Shown here: positions 1-8,800 of the stretch, in pieces
Layout: each line of letters begins with the position of its first letter
How positions within the stretch are numbered: the first letter of the stretch is position 1
Assembly: GCA_020628375.1 (NCBI GenBank)
Contig: JAHDFD010000026.1
Span: forward strand, 1-45,945
Length of the DNA: 45,945 nucleotides
Direction of reading: 5' to 3'
Source of the DNA: Chitinophagales bacterium
GTDB lineage: Bacteria; Bacteroidota; Bacteroidia; Chitinophagales; UBA2359
The notes under the pieces: generated by a model
What the model was told of the DNA's origin: nothing
The model's database searches: none
The model's input: the letters and a program-made list of their open reading frames with translations, nothing else
Made by a program: the position numbers and the translations under genes

Positions 1-2196
1 AGTAATGTTACATGGCTGTGTACACTCTTCTACTACGATCTCTCCGCCAGTGGTACTCAAAGTAGCACAAATACTGCCACCTCCTTGTATTAACTGAGCC
101 TCTACATCTGCTATCGTAGTTGTCCCTGCTATAATTGTTGTTGTATCAAATGTATTAGGATCACAAACCATTAAATGAATCTGATAATTTCCGGCTGTCG
201 CCTGTGCTGGAAAATCACTGCCAGTAATGCTAACATCTATAATCGTTCCACCGCTTGATAATATATATTTCACACTATAACCTACTGGGAATGTACTTGT
301 ACTTGCTCCGAAGTCGATTGCATCATCTGTACAGAAAGTTGTCGCTGCTAATGTTATTTCTCCTGGAGTAATGTTACATGGCTGTGTACATTCTTCTACT
401 ACGATCTCTCCGCCAGTGGTACTCAAAGTAGCACAAATACTGCCACCTCCTTGTATTAACTGAGCCTCTACATCTGCTATCGTAGTTGTCCCTGCTATAA
501 TTGTTGTTGTATCAAATGTATTAGGATCACAAACCATTAAATGAATCTGATAATTTCCGGCTGTCGCCTGTGCTGGAAAATCACTGCCAGTAATGCTAAC
601 ATCTATAATCGTTCCACCGCTTGATAATATATATTTCACACTATAACCTACTGGGAATGTACTTGTACTTGCTCCGAAGTCGATCGCATCATCTGTACAG
701 AAAGTTGTAGTCGCTAATGTTATTTCTCCTGGAGTAATGTTACATGGCTGTGTACACTCTTCTACTACGATCTCTCCGCCAGTGGTACTCAAAGTAGCAC
801 AAATACTGCCACCTCCTTGTATTAACTGAGCCTCTACATCTGCTATCGTAGTTGTCCCTGCTATAATTGTTGTTGTATCAAATGTATTAGGATCACAAAC
901 CATTAAATGAATCTGATAATTTCCGGCTGTCGCCTGTGCTGGAAAATCACTGCCAGTAATGCTAACATCTATAATCGTTCCACCGCTTGATAATATATAT
1001 TTCACACTATAACCTACTGGGAATGTACTTGTACTTGCTCCGAAGTCGATTGCATCATCTGTACAGAAAGTTGTCGCTGCTAATGTTATTTCTCCTGGAG
1101 TAATGTTACATGGCTGTGTACACTCTTCTACTACGATCTCTCCGCCAGTAGTGCTCAAAGTAGCACAAATACTGCCACCTCCTTGTATTAACTGAGCCTC
1201 TACATCTGCTATCGTAGTTGTCCCTGCTATAATTGTTGTTGTATCAAATGTATTAGGATCACAAACCATTAAATGAATCTGATAATTTCCGGCTGTCGCC
1301 TGTGCTGGAAAATCACTGCCAGTAATGCTAACATCTATAATCGTTCCACCGCTTGATAATATATATTTCACACTATAACCTACTGGGAATGTACTTGTAC
1401 TTGCTCCGAAGTCGATTGCATCATCTGTACAGAAAGTTGTCGCTGCTAATGTTATCTCTCCTGGAGTAATGTTACATGGCTGTGTACATTCTTCTACTAC
1501 GATCTCTCCGCCAGTGGTACTCAAAGTAGCACAAATACTGCCACCTCCTTGTATTAACTGAGCCTCTACATCTGCTATCGTAGTTGTCCCTGCTATAATT
1601 GTTGTTGTATCAAATGTATTAGGATCACAAACCATTAAATGAATCTGATAATTTCCGGCTGTCGCCTGTGCTGGAAAATCACTGCCAGTAATGCTAACAT
1701 CTATAATCGTTCCACCGCTTGATAATATATATTTCACACTATAACCTACTGGGAATGTACTTGTACTTGCTCCGAAGTCGATTGCATCATCTGTACAGAA
1801 AGTTGTTGTTGCTAATGTTATCTCTCCCGAAGTAATGTTACATGGCTGTGTACACTCTTCTACTACGATCTCTCCGCCAGTGGTACTCAAAGTAGCACAA
1901 ATACTGCCACCTCCTTGTATTAACTGAGCCTCTACATCTGCTATCGTAGTTGTCCCTGCTATAATTGTTGTTGTATCAAATGTATTAGGATCACAAACCA
2001 TTAAATGAATCTGATAATTTCCGGCTGTCGCCTGTGCTGGAAAATCACTGCCAGTAATGCTAACATCTATAATCGTTCCACCGCTTGATAATATATATTT
2101 CACACTATAACCTACTGGGAATGTACTTGTACTTGCTCCGAAGTCGATCGCATCATCTGTACAGAAAGTTGTAGTCGCTAAGGTTATTTCTCCAGG
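1..2196 (-). repeat. Six tandem 366-bp coding repeats, nearly identical
   Basis: The motif AGTAATGTTACATGGCTG recurs at 1, 367, 733, 1099, 1465 and 1831, with a final edge (slightly diverged) at 2197, so the period is exactly 366 bp (122 codons). The copies differ at only a few positions, mostly just before each boundary (gtcgctgct, gtagtcgct or gttgttgct variants) and at gtcgatTgc versus gtcgatCgc. The array continues past the left edge, so the true copy number is unknown. Near-identity at DNA level indicates recent expansion or ongoing gene conversion, and also means an assembly could have collapsed or expanded it. Confidence 0.97.
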
Positions 2197-2619
2197 AGTG
2201 ATGTTACAATCTGCCGGACAAGTTTCTGGAGCACCATCGGTAATCCATGCCTGAATGGTACTCAACTCTGTTGCATCTATCTGCCCACCGGTAAATCCAT
2301 TCATTGATGGTACTGTTTCTGTTCCACAACTAGACCCAGTTGAAATAATGTCAGCTAACAAAGTACCCATTGTTATATCAGACCCACATTGACTTCCTCC
2401 ATTCGTAAATCCGGTATAAGTTGTCAGGTCAAGCCCACTGGCTCCACTACCATGACATCCTACGTTGGCACATCCATTCTCATTAAAAATTGTTGCAATA
2501 TCTGCCCATTCTGTATCACATTGTGCAATTATTACATTAGAACAAAGAGAGAGGATTAATAAATAAAGAATACGCGAACTGATGATGATGTCCAGATTAA
2601 GTAGTAATTTTTTTTTCAT
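1..2619 (-). CDS. Partial giant secreted repeat protein with N-terminal CX4CH cytochrome-like domain
   Basis: I translated this frame by hand. It opens at the ATG at 2617-2619 and appears to stay open to the left edge, giving 873 codons with no stop, so the C-terminus lies outside the window. Residues 1-32 look like a signal peptide (basic start, long hydrophobic core, IIA/Q cleavage). Residues about 35-133 resemble the planctomycete-type cytochrome c domain: C50-ANVG-C55-H56 is a CX4CH haem motif, M106 in PSMNG is a possible distal ligand, and the domain ends with the usual IQAWITDGAPE helix. From T141 the protein is six consecutive 122-aa modules, each with conserved cysteines (CNITPGEITL..., FCTDDAIDFG, SICATLS, EECTQPC). 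Divergent copies of this module occur in both neighbouring giant genes. By analogy with them, a T9SS C-terminal domain is expected but not visible. Inference: a cell-surface or secreted haem protein displayed on a repeat stalk. Confidence 0.8.
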   Translation of the reverse strand, partial: MKKKLLLNLDIIISSRILYLLILSLCSNVIIAQCDTEWADIATIFNENGCANVGCHGSGASGLDLTTYTGFTNGGSQCGSDITMGTLLADIISTGSSCGTETVPSMNGFTGGQIDATELSTIQAWITDGAPETCPADCNITPGEITLATTTFCTDDAIDFGASTSTFPVGYSVKYILSSGGTIIDVSITGSDFPAQATAGNYQIHLMVCDPNTFDTTTIIAGTTTIADVEAQLIQGGGSICATLSTTGGEIVVEECTQPCNITSGEITLATTTFCTDDAIDFGASTSTFPVGYSVKYILSSGGTIIDVSITGSDFPAQATAGNYQIHLMVCDPNTFDTTTIIAGTTTIADVEAQLIQGGGSICATLSTTGGEIVVEECTQPCNITPGEITLAATTFCTDDAIDFGASTSTFPVGYSVKYILSSGGTIIDVSITGSDFPAQATAGNYQIHLMVCDPNTFDTTTIIAGTTTIADVEAQLIQGGGSICATLSTTGGEIVVEECTQPCNITPGEITLAATTFCTDDAIDFGASTSTFPVGYSVKYILSSGGTIIDVSITGSDFPAQATAGNYQIHLMVCDPNTFDTTTIIAGTTTIADVEAQLIQGGGSICATLSTTGGEIVVEECTQPCNITPGEITLATTTFCTDDAIDFGASTSTFPVGYSVKYILSSGGTIIDVSITGSDFPAQATAGNYQIHLMVCDPNTFDTTTIIAGTTTIADVEAQLIQGGGSICATLSTTGGEIVVEECTQPCNITPGEITLAATTFCTDDAIDFGASTSTFPVGYSVKYILSSGGTIIDVSITGSDFPAQATAGNYQIHLMVCDPNTFDTTTIIAGTTTIADVEAQLIQGGGSICATLSTTGGEIVVEECTQPCNIT

Positions 2620-2816
2620 CGTATTAGATTTTGGGAGATTTGACAATCAAGACTTTATATTCATAAACAAAAAAACCGAGGGCGTTTTAGATTATTTGAA
2701 AACAAAAATTCAAATAACTATTTGTTCTGAATAGACAGTCTATAAAAGTCTACAAATGATTATTCAATGATGGTATTTCAAAAAGCATTCCATTTATTTT
2801 ATTGTAATATAAAAAT

Positions 2817-2846
2817 GGGGAAACCATTCGGCTGAACAGTTTCCCC
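2817..2846 (-). terminator. Rho-independent terminator after the 2557-aa gene
   Basis: GGGGAAAC (2817-2824) pairs perfectly with GTTTCCCC (2839-2846). Read on the minus strand the hairpin is followed by ATTTTTAT, which gives a short U-tract, and it lies 26 bp past the stop codon of the giant gene. The rest of 2620-2871 shows no gene. It holds the terminator and presumably the promoter of the gene starting at 2619. Confidence 0.8.
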
Positions 2847-2871
2847 ACTACTATTAAATTAAGAGAAATTA

Positions 2872-5800
2872 TTATCTTCTTAACTCGATATATCCTGTAT
2901 TCGGAACTTTGTTAACCTTATCAATAGATTCTATATGATAGAAGTACACACCAGAAGATGTAGCACTATTATTCAAATTAGTTCCATCCCATGACAATTC
3001 GTGAGCATAAGCAACCTGCTCTTTTATCAATCTTCCTGATTTATCATAAATTGATAATCTCAGCATTGTATTTGTAGAACAGTCACTAGTACCTTTTAAT
3101 TTCCATACATCATTGATTCCATCCTGATTTGGAGTAAACGCTAATGGAGGAGTTAAAGCACACCCTAAATCTAAGACAGGATTTGATAATCTACCATTTT
3201 GACTTCCACCTAAATCAGCAGTATTACAATCATCACTTACTGTAATGTAAACATTAGCAATTTCAAATTCATTGCCTAAAGGAGTTAAGGCCGTTACTTC
3301 TATAATATCAGTTGCATAGAATCCAGGTAAAGGAACATATCTGATACAATGATCACTAATTGCTTCGATACTACAATCGTAGGTAGTATGTGTATTATAG
3401 ATAACGACACTATCATCACAGAAATCTATACATAATTCAATTGGTGTCATATGACCAGTACAAGCATAGGATGTATTATCACAATCTTCCGTTACAATTA
3501 CTGTTACAATTGCTGTATCAGTACCACCATTTCCATCACAGATTTCATAAGTAAAACTATCCGTTCCTACAAAACCATTATCTGGCGAGTAAACAAAACT
3601 CCCATTAACAAGCGTAACACTTCCATTGGCACCATTTGTATTTGAACAAACGGTAAGATTATCATTATCTACATCAAAATCATTAGGAAGTACCGGAATA
3701 CTTATCGGTGTATCCTGAGGTGTAGAAGAAGAATCATCAGTAGCAGTTGGAGGTGTATTATTACAATTTCCAACTAAGATTTCAATATTGATTGTATAGC
3801 ATTGATCTGAATTACTATTTGAACATGCTTCCAATTCGACCATATCCACTCCATAGAAACCAGGAAGTGGTGTATATCTGATACAGTGATCATCAATCAT
3901 ATAAACACTACACGAATACATACTTAAAGACCCTGTAATTGAATAACTATCCATAGGACCAAACCCACAATATTCAGGACAAATAACAATTGGCTCCATG
4001 TGTCCGATGCACATAAACATATCTTCATCTACACAATCAGGTTGAGTAGTTCCATCTGTATTACCGTCAGTACTATCAGTGCCAGAATCATCAGCTGTAC
4101 CATCTGTTGCATCCGTTCCAGAATCGTCAGTCGTTGTATCATCTGTAGAAGTATCATCAGTTGTACCACCTCCATCTGTACAAAGTCCAAAAGTATAATT
4201 TGTAATCCCGTCGCATTGGGCATAACATTCATTGAAATAAGATAAGCCATTATCTCCACAAACCGGATAATAATAATCCGGACAATCACAGATTCCACTA
4301 TTACTACCATCTGTTTCTTCGTCAGAAGAATCTGTTTCCCCGTCAAAAGCAACATCACCACAAGTAGATTGGAATACTGCTGTTTTGGCACCAGCTTCAA
4401 TCGCTATACATGGATCATCAAAATCAATCATATCGATAGACACTAAAGGTGTTGGAACTACAATACCTGAGAAGTACAATGGAGTATCAAAAGGTATATT
4501 AACGTTTAAACCATTATTCATAAAAGAACCTTCATTATTGATTGCTATCGCTGAACCAATAGGATCATTTAGATCTGTGTAGATGATATAAGCATTATCA
4601 TAACCATCAGCTACAGTATAACCACTTACTGTTACATATATACCATCAAAAGGACATACTTCATAAATACCTTCTTCTGTCATTGTTGTACCATAACCAA
4701 AGTCAATTAAAGTAAAATTACACGTACCTGCAACATTATCACATGAAATTGTTCCATCTGTTGAACCATCATCAGAACCCGATATGTCAGTTACACCACC
4801 ACCTGTGCCAGAACAAGGGCCTGGTGTAAAGTTCAATCCAAGACACTGAGCAATACAAGCATTAACATATTCGCTACCATTCACACAAACAGGATCATAG
4901 TCGAGACTACAGCCACATAATGTAAAAGGATCACCATCATCAGAACTAGCTGTATCTCCTCCTGATGAATCCGTTCCAGTAATATCAGTACCCGAACTAT
5001 CAGTAGTACTTGTATCTGTTCCTGATATATCAGTAGTTCCACCACAAGCAAAACTAAAAGAGGCTTGTTCTGAAGAAGGGCAAATATTTGCTGAGTTATT
5101 ATCTGTAATTGTGAAAACTACTGATCCAGCTGAGCCATTAGTAGCCGTATAATTAGTACCTGAACCTGAATTAGCTCCATCACTCCAACTTACGGTGTAA
5201 GATGGGCAAGTAGTAATTGATACTGAACAATCTGTAATAGAAGATACTACAAAACCAATAGTAGGATAAACAGTAACGGTAACTGTATATTCATAAGGTA
5301 CAGTACAATCACCAATATTTTCCTCAAATTCAGTAAAGAAACTATAAGTTTGCGTTCCACAGGCATCTGCTGTTAGTTGTAAAGCTCCAGGTGCATTTAC
5401 CATCATGCCAGAAGCATCTGTCCATATTGTATTACTATATTGTAATAAGCTGAATGTCTGACTTTCACAAATTGAACTATTGAAAGAATTTGTTACTATA
5501 TCCTCATCACAAGGTTGTCCGCAACTTTCCACTGTAAAAGAAGCTCCCTGAACATCTAATGAACCACAAACTGTTCCACCTCCCTGAATAAGAACTGAAT
5601 TCACATCAAAACCTGTAGTAACACCAAACATAACTGTGCTCAGGTCTAAAGTTGATGGATCATAAACCAAGGTGTGGATTGTATAATTCCCTATCGATAA
5701 TCCAGAGAATACTGGAGAAGTGTTCACTGCTTCTATTACCAGACCACTACCAGAAGTTAATACATAAACAACTTCATATTCACTTGTGAAATCAGGGCTA

Positions 5801-8800
5801 GCACTATGAGAAGCTTCTAAAACTTCGTTTGTACAAACAACAGCATCAACCGGACTTAAGCTTCCAGAAGAAACATCACAAGATGGTGTACAATCTTCAG
5901 TTGTCAGATTAATAGAATTTGACGCAGCACTTGAGCAAGAATTTCCATCAGTAAATATTAAAGTATAAATACCTGTAGTACTTGTTTGTAAAGGAGAAGC
6001 ATTCCCACCACTTGAAGCATTGATATTAACACCATTTATTTGCCACTGATAAGAGAATCCAGCTGGTGGAGTTGCCGAAGCGGTTAGCGTTGCTACAATA
6101 GGGCTTCCAGTTCCAACATTACAAATAGGATTAGCATCAATTGAAATACTAGGTGTAGCAACATTACATGCTGGCGTACAATCTGTACTTGTTAATTCTA
6201 TAGCGTTTGATGAAGCAGATTCACAATCAACTCCATTCGTAAATATCAAAGTAAATGTTCCGAGCGTGCTTGTTGTTATAGTAGGATCATTTCCACCAGA
6301 ACCTGGAGCAATATTCACCCCGTTTAACTGCCATTGGTAATTGTAACCAGCCGGCGGCATATTGCTTGCACTAAATGTTGCATTAACCGGGCTACCTGTA
6401 CCTAATAAACATATAGGATTAGCATCTGCACTAATAACAGGTGTTGCTACGTTACAAGTAGGTGTACAATCTATTCTATCAATAGCAATTGGATTTGATA
6501 GCGCCAAACAACCTGTAACATCAGCTACAGCTCCACCTACAGCTGCTCCAGCTAGTGTTCCATCATGATCTACCACCCAGATATAACATGTACCTGCTGG
6601 AGCTCCAGACAAGTCTATTGTTGAACCACCCGGCAAACCTAGTATGGTTGCTGTCGCCGGATCACCACTATCTGTTACTACATAAGCGTAATTCATTTCT
6701 GAACCTGCTACATCTATACTTACATTTATTAAATCGTTGGCATCGCCTACACAAACCTGACTAACATCGGCAGAAATTTGCGGTGCGGTTACAGTACAAG
6801 GAATTACACAATCTTCTACTGTAAATTCTCCTCCTGTTAATGTTAAAGTAGCACAGATATTTCCTCCACCTTGTATCAACAATGCGTTTACATCACTTGC
6901 AGGTGTTGTTCCCGGCACTACTATTGAAAGATCCAAGGTTACCGGATCATAAACTAATAAATGAACCTGATAATTTCCAATTGATTGAATTGGGAAATCA
7001 CTTGAAGTATTAGTATCTAAAATAATTCCTCCTGAAGTCAATACATAAGCAACTTGGTATCCTACCGGATAAGTTGAAGTTGTTGCACCAAAGTCAATCG
7101 CTTCGTCATCACAATAAGTCAGCTTCGCTAATGAAATCTCACCACTCTGAATATCACATTCCGGAATACAATCTTCTACTGTAATTTCTCCTCCTGTTAA
7201 AGTAAGCGTAGCACAAATATCGCCACCTCCCTGTAACAATAGAGCATTCACATCACTTGCAGGTGTTGTTCCCGGAACAATAGTAGATAAATCAAGTGTT
7301 GCCGGATCGTAAACCAATAAATGAACTTGATAACTTCCAGCTGATTGAGCAGGGAAATCACTAGTCGTATTAGTATCTAATATGATTCCACCTGAAGTTA
7401 AAACATAAGCTGATTGATAACCAACTGGGAAAGTACTTGCCGATGTTCCAAAATCGATCAACTCATCAGAACAATAAGTTGTTTTAGGTAATTCAATAAT
7501 ACCACTTTCAATATTACAAGTTGGCGTACAATCTACTCTATCAATCGCGATTGAGTTAGATAATGCTAAACAACCTGTAATATCAGCGACAGCTCCTCCC
7601 ACAGCTGCTCCGGCTAATGTTCCGTCATGATCTGCTACCCAGATATAACATGTTCCGGCTGGTGCCCCTGATAAATCTATTGGAGATCCACCAGGTAATC
7701 CTAATATAGTTGCTGTTGCAGGATCACCGCTATCGGTTACCACATAAGCATAATTCATTTCTGAACCTGCTACATCAATACTTACATTTATTAAATCATT
7801 GGCATCGCCTACACAAACCTGACTAACATCAGCAGATATTTGTGGGGCGGTTACATTACAAGTCGGCGTACAATCTACTCTATCGATCGCGATTGAGTTA
7901 GATAATGCTAAACAACCTGTAATATCAGCGACAGCTCCTCCCACAGCTGCTCCGGCTAATGTTCCGTCATGATCTGCTACCCAGATATAACATGTTCCGG
8001 CTGGTGCCCCTGATAAATCTATTGGAGATCCACCAGGTAATCCTAATATAGTTGCTGTTGCAGGATCACCGCTATCGGTTACCACATAAGCATAATTCAT
8101 TTCTGAACCTGCTACATCAATACTTACATTTATTAAATCATTGGCATCGCCTACACAAACCTGACTAACATCGGCAGATATTTGTGGGGCAGTTACGTTA
8201 CATGGTGGGGTACAATCTTCATTGGTTAAAGAAATTATATTTGAAGAAAGTGAGCTACAATCAACTCCATCTGTAAAAATAAGACTGTAATCTCCTGTTG
8301 TGCTTGTCAAAAGAGTAGCACCTGTTTCACCAGAAATGGCCACACCACCTAAAAGCCACTGGAATGAAAATCCAGCAGGTGGCGTATCGGCTGTACTGAA
8401 TTCTGCATTTACCGGTGTTCCAGTTCCTGATAAACAAATTGGGTTAGCATCAACACTAATTGTTGGTGTTGGCACATCACATGGAGGTGTACAGTCTTGA
8501 CTAACAAGTGTAATTGAAGCAGATACTTCGCTATCACAATCACCATTGGTAAATATTAAACTATAATCTCCTGTTGTATTTGTAATCAATGTAGCTCCTG
8601 TTTCACCACTAATTGGCACTCCTCCTAATAACCATTGGTAACCAAAACCAGTAGGTGGGGTATCTGTTGTGCTGAACTCTGCATTTACAGGTGTACCTGT
8701 ACCTGCATCACAAATAGGATTTGCATCAGCTGAAATTATTGGTGCTGCAATAGCAGGACAAACCAATGGACATTCAGGACAAGGTCCTCCGCTAATAGAA

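Noticed and set aside
1..2196. CRISPR array, because of regular repeats
   Set aside because: The 366-bp period has no short-repeat/spacer structure and the whole unit is coding and conserved.
4029..4400. 123-aa minus-strand frame inside the 2557-aa gene
   Set aside because: It is a shifted reading of the Thr/Asp linker and Kazal region, and the main frame has clear domains through the whole stretch.
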